DNA of 64,000 nt from Symbiodinium natans (GCA_905221605.1 CAJNDS010002302.1:950022-1014021), one strand, 5' to 3'. Positions 42,479 through 53,061 are shown, counted from the first letter of the stretch. Notes: generated by a model from the sequence alone, not told the origin. Translations and numbers: made by a program.

Positions 42479-42637
42479 GAACTGAATGTACCCCGCAGCC
42501 AGCGACCATAAACCAAAAAGCCTTAAACCCCGCACCCTGAAGAACCCTTGCCCTTACCTAGCCCTAATCCACGATGAATTCTTAAGCCCTCGGCCCTGAA
42601 CCCTGTGCTCCGTCAAGAGCCAGACACTCCGCGGCAG

Positions 42638-42699
42638 GAGAGTCTACAATGGTTCGCGTGAGACTACGGCCTACGTGATCAACGTTGAAGGCTGCAGAC
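42638..42699 (+). CDS. GT25 glycosyltransferase, exon H (TAYVIN segment)
   Basis: Starts after GGCAG (42633-42637) with the single base that completes the last codon of exon G. It reads RVYNGSRETTAYVINVEGCR and ends in phase 1 before GT at 42700. The (T)xAYxI(S/N)xxGA(R) strand-helix is the conserved C-terminal block of GT25 domains. Exon I supplies GT, so the junction reads GCRRVREALKVC. The left flank is a degenerate C array; no G array directly follows. Confidence 0.8.
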
Positions 42700-43003
42700 G
42701 TCCCCTGTTTTCTGGTCGGGGGGAGGGGGGGGGGTTGGGGGGTATAAAATCAGGGTCGAAATAGTCAAAATTGTATTCCCTTATGGTCCCTGAATAAATA
42801 GACTAGAATGACACCCCCCCCCCCCCCTGGCAAAAAAAAAGATCTGTTCTAATTAAGAAGGCCCCTAGAGGATACTTGTGACGTTGGGCGCCGAAGCCAA
42901 AGAATAAGAGTCCATTGGAGCCTTAGGGAGAGTTTTAGGGAGAGTTAGGGTGGGGCCAGTACGGCTTCCTGTGCGAGCCCAGCAAAAACGCAGAAACTAG
43001 AAG

Positions 43004-43253
43004 TCTAGGCTTCCGGCTTCGGGGCTCGCTTGATCCTGTGCACGCATGCCATGTTGGTGAAGCTTTCGGCTGGGAATGTTGGCGGTGCGGCCGGCAGACT
43101 CTTTGGAGATGCCGAGCCCGGGGTCCTTCTCCTTGATGAAGGTGATGACGCGTCCTTGTCCACGGTGCTGTCGGGGACGCGCTGCAGAATGCATGGTGGC
43201 ATTTGATCCAGGACAGCCTCTGGAGTCCGAGCAGCTTCTGTTTCAGCGACAGG
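43004..43253 (-). other. Minus-strand coding-like frame inside the GT25 H-I intron
   Basis: On the minus strand about 83 codons are open and end in TAG: PVAETEAARTPEAVLDQMPP, CILQRVPDSTVDKDASSPSS and RRRTPGSASPKSLPAAPPTF among them. A second minus frame (RVITFIKEKDPGLGISKESA) is also open. It would be a gene nested antisense in an intron, or a decayed exon copy. No family assigned. Confidence 0.35.
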
Positions 43254-43689
43254 TAGGTATGTTGAGGGGTTGGTGTGTAGGGCTGTGGGGGTTTTGAAGA
43301 TTCATGGGTAGACTTAAGTCAGGTTGTAAGTGGCCCCAAAAAGTCAGGTTCTAAGTCAGCAGCGGGTTCAGGCTTCAGGGTTTATGCCACAGTTATAGCA
43401 CAACCCTGACCCTAAACGACGATTAAAACCCCTAATTAAACCCCAAACCCCAATGCTTCCTATATTCAAGCCTATGAACCATCCTCTAAACCCTAAATCC
43501 TAAACCTAAACCCTAAACCCTGAACCCTAAGCCCTAAGCCCTAAACCCTAAACCATAATCCTGCAGGTTTAGGGTTGATTGTTCAGGGGTGTCAGGGTTC
43601 AAATAAAGGCTGTGGGCTTAGGGTTTAATGGTTTGTGGGTTTGGGCATGACCACAAGACCCTAAACGCCTCTTCCCCTAAACCCGAAGC

Positions 43690-43802
43690 ACGTTTAGGGT
43701 TCAGGGTTTAGGGTTTAGGGTTTAGGGTTTAGGGTTTAGGGTTTAGGGTTTAGGGTTTAGGGTTTAGGGTTTAGGGTTTAGGGTTGAGGGTTTAGGGTTT
43801 GG
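43690..43802 (+). repeat. G array near the 3' end of the GT25 H-I intron
   Basis: About 15 TTTAGGG units only 35 bp upstream of the exon I acceptor, an exception to the rule that C arrays precede exons. Confidence 0.95.
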
Positions 43803-43836
43803 GGCCCCTAAACACCCAAGATCCACCCGGGTGCAG

Positions 43837-43902
43837 GTGTCCGTGAAGCTTTGAAAGTCTGCTTCCCGCTGTCCTGGCAGCTGGACACCATGCTCACCCT
43901 GC
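43837..43902 (+). CDS. GT25 glycosyltransferase, exon I (QLDTMLT)
   Basis: Begins after GCAG (43833-43836) and reads VREALKVCFPLSWQLDTMLT then L. P(L)xxQLDxML is the last strongly conserved block of GT25 enzymes. The frame stays open to about 43930. The proposed end at 43902 (CTGC|GCTTCG, GC donor, phase 1) is chosen because exon J begins with GC and then reads YILWPPLAVQ, the family's terminal xPPLxxQ segment. A later donor plus an extra exon near 45.0 or 45.75 kb is an alternative. Confidence 0.75.
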
Positions 43903-44345
43903 GCTTCGGCAAAGTCGTCCCAGGGTCTCCCACTGCGGGGCTTAGGTTTAGGGCTTAGGGTTTAGGGTTTGGGGTTTAGGGTTTAGGGTCTAGGGTGTAG
44001 GGTTTAGGGTTTAGGTGTTTTTAATTTAGGGGTTTATGGGTTTAAAGCTTTAGGAGTTTAGGGGTTTAGGGGTTAAGGGGTTAAGGGTTTAAGGGTTTAG
44101 GGTCTGGTTTAGGGTTAATGGCGTGGGTCTGAATTAAGGTGTACAGGGTTCAGTTTCGGTCTGAATCGGGCTTCGGATTTTAGTAGGGTCTCTGGCTTAC
44201 AAGCATGATTTTTGTTCAGGGCTTCGAACTTTGGGGCTTCATGGCTTATAGCGCAAGGGGGTTAACCAAAAGGTTCCCCTAATCCCCACTACTCCCAAAA
44301 GGCTCCCTACGTTTCTTTCAGGTTCCGTAGGTACCCACCCCGCCA

Positions 44346-44455
44346 TGAACCCTCCGAACCCTAAACCCTAAACCCTAAACCCTAAACCCTAAACCCTAAA
44401 CCCTAAACCCTAAACCCTAAACCCTAAACCCTAAACCCTAAACCCTAAACCCTAA
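44346..44455 (-). repeat. C array
   Basis: About 15 uninterrupted CCCTAAA units, ending in a poly-C stretch; inside the I-J interval. Confidence 0.96.
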
Positions 44456-44493
44456 CCCCCCCCCATGACCCTCCCCTCCGTTAAGGACCCTGA

Positions 44494-44620
44494 CAATGGC
44501 TTTGAGCCTTGGGGCACCGAAGTTGAGCTCTGCAGCTAGCCGACCTTTCCTGAATGCAACCTCCAGCATTCTTGACGCGAGGGGTACGTCAGGCGCCTTT
44601 GGTAAGCATAGGCTTCCTTA
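44494..44620 (+). CDS. Candidate exon inside or after the GT25 gene
   Basis: Reads TLTMALSLGAPKLSSAASRP then FLNATSSILDARGTSGAFG after a C array (44346-44455). It sits between GT25 exons I and J. Another frame (TLPSVKDPDNGFEPWGTEVE) is also open. Unresolved. Confidence 0.3.
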
Positions 44621-45000
44621 AGGACCAACTCGGCAACCTGAACCCTAAAACGCAACAAACCTGAAACCGTATAAGCAGTAATTAACTCCTAAAGCCGTAA
44701 ACTCCTGAACGGTAAGACCAACCCCCCGTCCCCCCTCCCTCCCGCTAAATGTCAGAAAATCCTAACACCCTAAAACCGTAAAACCTCCCTAAACACCAAC
44801 TCTCTAAGCACCTAGACAAACCCCCCAAGACCCGCACCTAGACAAACCCCCCAAGACCCGAAAACCACCAAAACCCCAAACCCTAAACCCGAATCCTAGA
44901 CCCTATAAACCCTAAATCCGAATCCTAGACCCTAAAGCCCAAAACCCTAAAACCCTAAACCCAAAACCCCAACACCCTGAAGCCGCCCCCACGCCCGCAG

Positions 45001-45066
45001 CCGAGGCACTCGCGGTTGTGTGATCCACCCCTCTGGGTCAGCGAGGACATGATGCTGCTTGTTGCA
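45001..45066 (+). CDS. Candidate exon CDPPLWVSEDMMLLVAF
   Basis: After ACGCCCGCAG (ending 45000). It reads PRHSRLCDPPLWVSEDMMLL. The PPL could represent the GT25 C-terminal PPLxxQ block instead of exon J, but the flanking residues fit less well. Confidence 0.3.
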
Positions 45067-45747
45067 TTCCTTCAGAACCCAAACCTAAAGCCTACTTAAA
45101 GCCCGAAACCCTAAACCCTACACCCTAAACCCTATCATCCTTTTTTCGTAGTCTGTTTCAGAACATCATCTAAATTAAGTTGATTTACAAGCACTAGCCT
45201 ACAAGGAACCATGTTCTGGGTTCGTGAGGATGCATTCTTCGTGCCATTGGGTCATGGGGCCCCTAAGAAGCACTGGTTCACAGAGAAAGGGGTTTAGGGT
45301 TTAGGATTTAGCTTCTTTTTTTTGTGGGGGGGGGGGTGTATGAGTTGTTAGGGAACCTTTGCGAGCCTGAATGGGGCCTCCTGAAGCATCATAGAGTTTA
45401 GGGTTTAGGGTTTAGGGTTTAGGTTTAGGGTCTCTCCAGAAATGAGTTGGGCATCTTCCATGTCGTCTTTATCTCGAAGTTCCTGAAGGTCGGCTACACT
45501 TCCCTATTAATTTGCTGAAGAATCCCTCATAATATGGAAATGTGATCCCTTACAAGGGGAATATAGGTATTATTACTTGTCTTTTGGGGTTCTCAAGCAA
45601 ATAGTAGCTCCCAGAGCCAGCTCAGAGTCCTCCCCCAAGGGCCCTGCAACAGAAGGAGTGTTTTGTCGCCTTTGGGGTTCAGCTGCTCAACTGGCTCTAG
45701 AACCCTTCTAGACAACCCTAAACCCTAAACCCTAAACCCTAAACCCT

Positions 45748-45853
45748 ACAGAGCCCTTACCAGCAGATGCGCGGTGTGGAGCCTGTGTTACGTCAGGGTG
45801 GGTCTGGCAAGTGCCTCTTCACATGGTCTAGGGCGAAGGCCCCAGCTCGAAAC
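45748..45853 (+). CDS. Candidate exon after a C array
   Basis: Reads QSPYQQMRGVEPVLRQGGSG then KCLFTWSRAKAPAR following a C array (45715-45747). Balanced composition; no family. Confidence 0.33.
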
Positions 45854-46402
45854 CTTCAAAACGCTAAACCCTAAGCCCCTCCAACCCTCAACCCCTAAAC
45901 CCTAAACCTAAGCCTTACAATAGATATCTAAACAAATCCAATTCTGGCTGTTTCTGAGGCTGTCCTACACCGTGCGGCCAATGAGCTACTCGGTTGGCCC
46001 AAGGGGCCCTTCTCCCGCCTTTTGCTTGGGTTTGAGGGTTTAGGATTTAGGGTTTAGTGTTTAGGGTTTAGGGTTTAGGGTTTAGAGGGTTTAGGGCTTA
46101 GGGTTTAGGGTTTAGGGTTTAGGGCTAGGGCTTAGGGTTTAGGGCCAAGGGCTTCAGGGTTTAGAGCTTCAGGGTTTAGGGTTCCAGAGGTTTGGGAGGG
46201 GTTTCGGGTGCCCCTAAGCCTCAAACAAGCTGCTGGGATTCTAGAGGTCCGGATCTTGAGGGCCTTAGGGTTTAGGGTTTAGGGTTTAGGGTTTAGGGTT
46301 TAGGGTTCGGGTTCATTCAGGGTCTCACAAAAGACCGCCGCCGAGCCAAGAAAGAGGAGACACAAAAGTCGATGTTTTTGGCTTAAGGTTTCTGGTGTCC
46401 TG

Positions 46403-46528
46403 GCTTCCTAGGTTTCCTAGGACCCAGAAGAGACCCCCCTACTCCCCTTTCTTTTTAGTGCTTCGGCTCCCTTGTGGGCCCCCCAAAAAGGCACCCTTTG
46501 TACCCCTAGGTTCCTCGTGGGTCTAGCT
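46403..46528. mobile_element. Fold-back element FB4 shortly before GT25 exon J
   Basis: CTTCCTAGGTTTCCTAGGAC to CCCCTAGGTTCCTCGTGGGT. It ends about 100 bp upstream of the exon J acceptor, with a C array between. Confidence 0.84.
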
Positions 46529-46633
46529 TCCTTTTTGTGACCCTGGACCCCCTAAACCCTAAGCCCTAAACCCTAAACCCTAAACCCTAAACCCTAAACC
46601 CTAAACCCTAAGTCTCGATCTCGCCCTTTCCAG

Positions 46634-46692
46634 GCTACATCCTCTGGCCGCCCCTGGCCGTGCAGAACAAGAGAGATTTCCGATCCTTCTGC
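46634..46692 (+). CDS. GT25 glycosyltransferase, exon J (PPLAVQ, C-terminal)
   Basis: Starts after a pyrimidine-rich acceptor (CCCTTTCCAG, ending 46633) and reads YILWPPLAVQNKRDFRSFC. GT25 domains usually close with (V/A)xPPLxxQ followed by polar residues and S/D, as here. It is separated from exon I by about 2.7 kb that contains three more coding-looking islands. The 3' end is not resolved; an in-frame TAA lies at 46711. A C array (46546-46610) precedes it. Confidence 0.62.
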
Positions 46693-46930
46693 TGCAGGGC
46701 TTCAGTCTGCTAAACCCACGACTTGCTACCCTAGGGTCCCCAAAGCCCCAAGACAGATACAGAATTTATATCCCAAAGCACCGAACCCCAAATGCACAGA
46801 TGCACACCCCAAACCCGCGCACTTTTTTGGTGCATGGGAAGGGCTGGGAGGGTCGTCAACTCCTTGAAGTTCAGGGCAGAAGCCCACTTGCGTTCATTTC
46901 TGGAGTATTCAAGGGGTTTAGGGTTTAGGG

Positions 46931-47045
46931 TTTAGGGTAAGAGAAGACTCCAGAATGGGTTGTGCTCGCGTGGCGGAGGAACGGATGTTCAGAAAGATGA
47001 GCACCCGGAGTTTCTCCGGTCAAACAGTCGCCTGCTCAGACTGCG
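46931..47045 (+). CDS. Candidate exon between two G arrays
   Basis: Reads REDSRMGCARVAEERMFRKM then STRSFSGQTVACSDCGF. About 38 codons, coding-like, starting after GGGTAAG. It might extend the GT25 transcript, but the phase to exon J is not established. Confidence 0.4.
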
Positions 47046-47703
47046 GGTTTAGGATTTGGGGTTTAGGGTTTAGGGTTTAGGGTTTAGGGTTTAGGGTTAG
47101 GGGTTTAGGGTTTAGGGCTTAGGGTTTAGGGTTTAGGGTTTAGGGTTTAGGGTCTAGGGTCTAGGGTCTAGGGTTTAGGGGTGGCTCTGTCTGGCAGGGC
47201 TCCAGGGCTTTGAGGTAGCAAGGTCTTCTGGCTGCTTTGGTTGGTGGTAGAGGATGTCTATGATGTTCTATGGTATTTCCTGATACTGTACTACATGAGA
47301 CATGAGATAATGTTAAGTTAAAGGTTGGGTTGTATTTTGCTATGCTATGTTGCATGACTCGAAAGCTTGGGGCAACCACTCTGACCACTACAGCTCTACA
47401 GCCCCTAAATGCCTCCTTTCTAGAACTTTATGGTGCAGAAACCCTAAGCCCGAAACCCTCTTTAACCCTAAATCCTAAACCCCGAGGGTCTTCGGAGGTT
47501 CGCCCTCACTCCGATCAGGGGGCGGGGCAAATCTGAAAGTTTTTCAGGAGGAGCCAGAGTGACCAGAGACTTCAAGTCTTAGGGTTTAGGGTTTAGGGTT
47601 TAGGGTTTAGGGTTTAGGGGTTTAGGGGTTTAGGGGTTTAGGGGTTTAGGGTTTAGGGGCTGAGGGTTTAAGCTCGAAGTTGAAGCCTGTTTCCAGTCTT
47701 CTT

Positions 47704-47781
47704 GAAGATTGGCGACGAGATCCGATTGGCTTGGGTTCATGCCGGAGAAGCCATTGACACCAACACGCCACCGTTATGGTT
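47704..47781 (+). CDS. Candidate exon LKIGDEIRLAWVHAGEAIDT
   Basis: Reads LKIGDEIRLAWVHAGEAIDT then NTPPLW between G arrays; AAG before ATTGGC is a possible acceptor. Good beta-strand pattern; family unknown. Confidence 0.42.
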
Positions 47782-47954
47782 TAGGGTTTAGGGTTTAGGG
47801 TTTAGGGTTTAGGGTTTAGGGTTTAGGGTTTAGGGTTTAGGGTTAGGTTGCGTGACATTTCGCAGGATGAAGGCTCCTTGCGTGGATGCTTTTGTAGCAT
47901 GACCAACATCGAGATGTTGAGCTTCCTTGATAGGTTGTGCTGTGCTTCGGAACG

Positions 47955-48140
47955 ATGTCAGCGAAGCCCAAGAAAGAGTACCTGCTCAACACCATCGTCA
48001 ATCGTGTTCAGGACATTCTGCGCAACGCCGAGACCATTCACGGACATCTCCTCCTTGAAGCCACTAGGAAGCGTTCTTCGACACAGGAATCTGCGCCGGC
48101 ATTCAGTGGCGCTGGCTACAAGCTTGGGGAGGATGTGCCC
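47955..48140 (+). CDS. Candidate exon with helical segment, AFSGAGYKLGE
   Basis: From ATG at 47955 the frame reads MSAKPKKEYLLNTIVNRVQD, ILRNAETIHGHLLLEATRKR and SSTQESAPAFSGAGYKLGED. A strongly helical first part is followed by a FxGxGxxLG string that is loosely like the linker of p47/UBX-SEP proteins, though this is too short to claim. A second plus frame (from 47848) and a minus frame are also open across the region; the end of this frame after GEDVP looks like a junction to another frame. Confidence 0.42.
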
Positions 48141-49002
48141 TGTCACCGCCCAGACCACGGAGACCACGGAGGGCAAGCAGATTTCCCTGGTTGTTTCGAG
48201 CCTTTCCGAACCCTATGGTCAGGGCGTAGGGTTTCGGGGAGGAAGTGAGGCAGTGTCAGATCGTTTTGTAGACGAACTCAGAAATAGGACTCTGTGCTGT
48301 GCGACAACTCGCCGTAGGCTCCACCCGTTGTCTGGGATGTTTGGGGAGTTTGGGGGGTGTCGAGATGTTTATGAACCGTAAACCCCAACCCTAAGCCCTA
48401 GGGTTCGGGTTTAGGGCCAGGGTTTAGGGTATAGGGTTTGGGGTTTGGGGTTTGGGGTTTAGGGCCGGTTTAGGACATCAACCCAACTTGATGGGTGAGA
48501 ATGGCTTATGGGATTGCAGGGATCATCGCGCCTTGGACTTTGAGGGCTTTCAGGTTTTTAGGGGTTTTAGGATTGTTCGGGTTTTAGGGATAGGGGTTCG
48601 GGTTTTGGGCTTAGGGGTTTAGAGTTTGGGGTTTAAGGTCTTTAGCTGCGCCAAAAAGGTTTAGCCCTTTATCCCGGCAGGGTTGCAGTGACGGAACCCT
48701 AAGCCCTAAGCCCTAAGCCCTAGGGCCCTAAGCCCTGAGCCCTGAGCCCTAAGCCCGAAGCCCGAAGCCCGAAGCCCGAAGCCCTAAGCCCTAATTTGTT
48801 CCTCTAGAGTTACTTGATTTGGGATTTCCGGTGGCTAAGGGGCTTGGAAAATTCGGGCTTGGGGGCAAGTTGCTTGGATGTTTAGGGCAGCCCGGCGGTT
48901 AGTTCAGGGGCTCAGGGTTCGGGGTTTGGGGTTTTGGGTTTGGGGCCTGGGGTTTGGAGTTTTTAGGGTTTAGGGTTTAGGGTTTAGGGTTTAGGGTAAC
49001 AG

Positions 49003-49115
49003 TGCAGCGCCAGAGGCTACAACATAGCACCGCCCATCATCGACGCACCGCCGGAGACGTCTGCAGTTTCTTGGTCGCAGCAACCAGCACGGCAACGGAG
49101 AGGTCTGTGTGGTTT
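49003..49115 (+). CDS. Candidate exon, several open frames
   Basis: Island between G arrays. Two plus frames are open throughout: PIIDAPPETSAVSWSQQPAR and HHRRTAGDVCSFLVAATSTA. This shows that frame choice cannot be made from openness alone. Confidence 0.28.
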
Positions 49116-49810
49116 AGGGCTTAGTTTGTAAGCCACCCCTTCTCTGCCCAGAGATGACACAAAGGTGTCTCTGAACCAACCAACCAACCTAAACTGGCTA
49201 AACCCTTGTACAGCCTAGACCCAAGAGTTAACCATTATTCCCTTGGTTTAGGGGCCAGGATTCCCTGTAAACCTCTTCAACTAGCCGCATGCCCTGGCTA
49301 AGCAACCATTGGATCACCATCCGACCGGAACCTGCAGCAGCATTTCGGGTTTAGGGTTTAGGGTTTGGCCTTCTCAGAGGTTAGCAGACTCTTAAGGCCC
49401 GCAACCCCAAAATCCCAAGCCCTGGACCCTAAACCCTAAGCCCTAAAAGCCCTACAGGGCCCTAAATGCCCTAAATGCACCTGAAGCCCTATCATGCCCA
49501 AATCAAAGGCACCTTCAAGCCCGACAGGACCGTACTCAGCTAGCCCAAAAAAGGTTTTTAAGCATAGCTACCCTACGTCTGAGCCACTTCTCAGCCCCTC
49601 AAAGTACCCTCTTACCCAACTTGCAACACACTTATAAGCCCCTTTAAGTTCCCTGATCTTTTTACAGTGAGGTTTTAAGGGCTTTAGGGATTTTAGGGGC
49701 TTTAGGGGTTTTGGGGGGTTTTAGGGGTTTTCGGGGTTTTCGGGGGTTTTGGGGGTTTTAAGGGTTGTAGGGGTTTTAGGGGGTTTTAGGGTTTAGGGGC
49801 TTTATTTGTG

Positions 49811-49888
49811 TTTCCGGGTCCTGAAGCCAAAGCCTGGCCAGTTCCTGGCACTCGACGACTTGGATGCAGATGTCCTGGAGAGGAGCCC
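49811..49888 (+). CDS. Candidate exon KPKPGQFLALDDLDADVLER
   Basis: Reads FRVLKPKPGQFLALDDLDAD then VLERSP between a G-type stretch and a long C array (49888-50058), the reverse of the usual polarity. Acidic and coding-like; unassigned. Confidence 0.4.
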
Positions 49889-50060
49889 TAAACCCTAAAC
49901 CCTAAACCCTAAACCCTAAACCCTAAACCCTAAACCCTAAACCCCAAACCCTAAACCCTAATCCCTAAACCCTAAACCCTAAACCCTAAACCCTAAACCC
50001 TAAACCTAAACCCTAAACCCTAAACCTAAACCCTAAACCCTAAACCCTAAACCCTAAACC
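49888..50060 (-). repeat. C array with single-unit deletions
   Basis: About 24 units including CCTAAA and CCCCAAA variants, immediately after a coding-like island. Confidence 0.96.
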
Positions 50061-50849
50061 GCCCGAATCGCCAAGCTCTTGAATCCTGTACTATCGGGGC
50101 CTTAATGATTAGAATAGGGTTTCGAGGGGTACTAGAGTATACTTATCTAGGGACCTATAAGAGAATGATATTCGTAATGATATATTCCGACCCCTATATG
50201 AAGCGCTTGAGAGTTCAGGGCTTAGGGCCCTAAACCCGAAGCTCCAAGTTCTAAAGCTAAGCGCTTCTAGTTTAGAAGCTTAGGCCTCAGGACAGGTCCT
50301 AGTATGGCAGTATTTAGGGTTTAGGGTTTAGTTTAGGGTCTCCCGCCCCCAACCCGTCGAGGGTTTGGCCTTCTTTCTTTGGTGATCAGACCCTCAAACC
50401 TGAACCCTCAATCCTAAACCAGACTGGGATGTCCATTTGGTATCATTGTGTACAATCGGCATTCTGGCCCGCTACGCTAGATAGTGTTGCTTGTGGAGAC
50501 GGAACCGCGCAAGTCTGCATGAACCCTGGTTTCATCCTAAGCCTTAAACCCTGTAGTATAATATAAGCGATTAGGATGAACGATGCTAGTCTGCTCAAGT
50601 GCACCCTCCGTGCCTTATCTTCTTCGGTGAGCTCAGGGCACAGAGCAGCTAGGAATTCTCACGAGCCCTGATCCCCAAACCCGAAACCCGAGTGATCCCG
50701 AAACCCCAAAACTCGAAACCCTACTAAAACCTACGCCTACCCCTACCCCCCCCCCCCCCCCCCCCCCCCCCGAAACCCTAAACCCTAAGCCTCCGACACC
50801 TAAACCCTCCAAAACCGAAAACCCCAAACCCCAAACCTGAGACGTGAGG

Positions 50850-50885
50850 AGCTACGCGCTTGTCGGCAGTTGGGATGAGCCTCAG
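50850..50885 (+). CDS. Repeat-domain gene, copy 1 exon 1 (YALVGSWD)
   Basis: Reads SYALVGSWDEPQ and ends in phase 0 at CAG|GTTGATC (50885/50886). It opens the first of two matching domain copies; the second copy begins PYALSGSWDG at 56.3 kb. I recall YxxxGSW(D/N) as the start of a repeat domain that is abundant in dinoflagellate proteins, but I know no formal family name or function. The joined frame with 52503 gives GSWDEPQDWAAFHPL. The 5' limit is uncertain (acceptor GAG at 50847-50849 or nearby). Confidence 0.62.
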
Positions 50886-51481
50886 GTTGATCTTAGCACG
50901 GGGAGTCGCTGGAGTTCATCAAGGTCGCCTTTAGGATTTAGGGTTTCGGGTTTGGGCCTTTGGGGTGCGGTGTATGGAGGAACCCTTTAGCCATACTTGT
51001 CATTACCTGGGAAGCCTTCAAGTAGCGATTGTAAGCTACACATAGCCATTTCCCGAAACATGGTTAAGGGCCACCCCCCCCCCCCCCCCCCCCCCGCCCA
51101 AATACGAGTCTTCTTAAACCCGAAATTGTAAACACTAAACTTGGCCCTGCCCCCCTGCCCCCCAACAAAAAAACAGGGCACTCTCCCAGAGGAACTCTAC
51201 AAGCAACTTCCCGTGAACCTTCGAGTAGTGGGAATTGATCCGGTCGGGGCTCAGATCAACACAGCCTCAGCCCTACAAACCCTAAACCCATAAACCCTAA
51301 ACCCCCCTCAACCCTAACGCTATCCTAAGCCCTAAACTCTCTAAACCTGAAGTCCCAAACCTCTAAAACCCTAGAACCCTAAACCCACAAGCTTCTTGGG
51401 CTCCCCCGCAATCAAGCTTAGGGTGAGAAGGCTTAGCCTTTCCATTCGCTGGTTCCCTAAACCCTGAATCGTAAGCCCTAC

Positions 51482-51614
51482 CTTGGAGGTTCAGGGTACT
51501 CATAGACCAATTAGTGTAGTTATGGTCCACTTAGAGGCCCCCTAAGTGCCCCAACAGGGTAATGATTGGGTTATAAGTACAGTGGGTTACTAAGTACCAT
51601 GAACCTGCAAGTAC
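51482..51614. mobile_element. Fold-back element FB2, well-preserved copy
   Basis: CTTGGAGGTTCAGGGTACTC to GTACCATGAACCTGCAAGTA; arms include CCACTTAGAGGCCCCCTAAG. It lies in the K1-K2 intron of the repeat-domain gene. Confidence 0.87.
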
Positions 51615-52002
51615 AGTTCAAGCTTTAGGGCTGACAGGGTTCGTATTCAGAGTTCGACTCACGCAGCTGCATGCGTGCAACGTAGGTGTTAGGGTTGGCT
51701 TCGGGGGTGAGGGTTTCGGGGGGGGGGGGGGGGGGGTGGCATCGGGCTTGGGAGGGATAGGGCTTAAGGGCTTCGAGTGTTTGGGGTCTAGGGCTTATGC
51801 AAATAGACGTGTGCCGTGGACGCTTGAAGTCCCGAAGTTCACGTCAAAGCCCTACCGGTGAGTGGGGCAAATCAGGGTTCAGCAAGCCTTCTATAACAAT
51901 CCATTAACCCTAATAGGTGTTTAAGGAATCCCGGAATCCCCCGAATGTGAACCCATACGCACCCCAAAGCCCGAGCCAACCCAGTCCACTAAACCCTGAA
52001 CC

Positions 52003-52497
52003 CCAAACCCTAAACCTCAAAACCCTAAAACCCTAAACCCTAAACCCTAAAACCCTAAACCCCAAAACCCTAAACCCTAAAACCCAAACCCTAAAACCTA
52101 AGCCCCTAAACCCTAAACCCTAAAAACCTAAAACCCTAAAACCCTAGAGCCCTAAACCCTAAAGCCCTAAACCCCTAAACCCTCAAACCCTAGAACCCTA
52201 AAACCCTAAAACCTAAACCCCAAACCCTAAACCCTAAACCCTAAACCCCAAACCCTAAACCCTAAACCCCAAACCCCAAACCCCAAACCCTAAACCCTAA
52301 ACCCCAAACCCCTAAACCCTAAACCCCTAAACCCTAAACCCTAGACCCTAGACCCTAAACCCTAAACCCTAAACCCCTAAACCCTAAACCCTAAACCCTA
52401 AACCCTAAACCTCAAACCCTAAACCCTAAACCCTAAACCCTAAACCCTAAACCCCAAACCCCAAACCCCAAACCCTAAACCCTAAACCCTAAACCGC
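52003..52497 (-). repeat. Longest C array region, about 0.5 kb
   Basis: Starts with degenerate octamers (AAAACCCT) and becomes regular CCCTAAA/CCCCAAA blocks arranged in higher-order patches. It ends six bases before the acceptor of the exon at 52503. Confidence 0.96.
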
Positions 52498-52502
52498 AAA
52501 AG

Positions 52503-52565
52503 GATTGGGCGGCCTTTCATCCACTCCACTTCTCGGGCGTGGGCCGGGCCACCCTGGCGGCGGAG
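52503..52565 (+). CDS. Repeat-domain gene, copy 1 exon 2
   Basis: Starts directly after the end of a roughly 500 bp C array (AAAAG, ending 52502) in phase 0 and reads DWAAFHPLHFSGVGRATLAA then E. The frame continues open to a G array at 52602. The end at GAG|GCGCTG (52565, GC donor) is preferred because it joins in phase to VDIPPGAPIEFQ of the next exon. If the later GT at 52603 is used instead, the phase does not match the next exon as drawn. Confidence 0.58.
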
Positions 52566-52811
52566 GCGCTGAAACCGCACCCTAGAGATCGGCACCCGAA
52601 GGGTTTAGGGTTTAGGGTTTAGGGTTTAGGGTTTAGGGTTTAGGGTTTATCTCAACCCGAAGACCCTAAACCCTGAGCACCAGAAATCCTAAACCTCAGT
52701 CCTAGAAAACCTAAACCCTAGACCCTAAACCCTAAACCCTGAACCCTAAACCCAAAACCCTCAACCCTAGACCTGGCAAGCAAAATTGGCACACGGTGGG
52801 TTCGGGGCACT

Positions 52812-52978
52812 TGTCTAGGACCCGGGGTAGGCCACTTTTTTCTTTTTTTGGTGTTTAGGGGCTCCCTTATGATCGCCTTCAAAGCCAAAAAGGGTACCCT
52901 TTTTTCCCCAAACCCTAAACCCTAAACCCTAAACCCTAAACCCTAAACCCTAAACCCTAAAGTTACTCCTGGGTCTAG
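52812..52978. mobile_element. Fold-back element FB4 carrying a C array inside its right arm
   Basis: Left arm TGTCTAGGACCCGGGGTAGG and right arm GTTACTCCTGGGTCTAGATG are typical, but where other copies read CCTAGGTTACT this one reads CC(CCAAACCCTAAA...CCTAAA)GTTACT: about seven telomeric heptamers lie within the element. Its end is 16 bp from the acceptor of the FQVLRDNDW exon. Confidence 0.85.
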
Positions 52979-52994
52979 ATGTTGGGTGTGGAAG

Positions 52995-53061
52995 GTGGAC
53001 ATCCCACCGGGCGCCCCGATCGAGTTCCAAGTTCTGCGCGACAACGACTGGAATCAGCGCT
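52995..53061 (+). CDS. Repeat-domain gene, copy 1 exon 3 (FQVLRDNDW)
   Basis: Reads VDIPPGAPIEFQVLRDNDWN then QR and a split codon. The EFQ(V/I)xxDxDW core is the clearest landmark of this repeat domain and recurs as FQIVCDGEF at 58658. The acceptor GAAG (52991-52994) lies only 16 bp downstream of a fold-back element. The donor is T|GCTTGG at 53061/53062 (GC); the next exon starts GCTTTT, so the junction lies within a shared GCTT. Confidence 0.68.

Noticed and set aside
47848-48381. 177-codon ORF as a single gene
   Set aside because: Another plus frame and a minus frame are open over the same bases; the frame from ATG 47955 looks more protein-like in its first 60 codons, so the long ORF is not reported as such.
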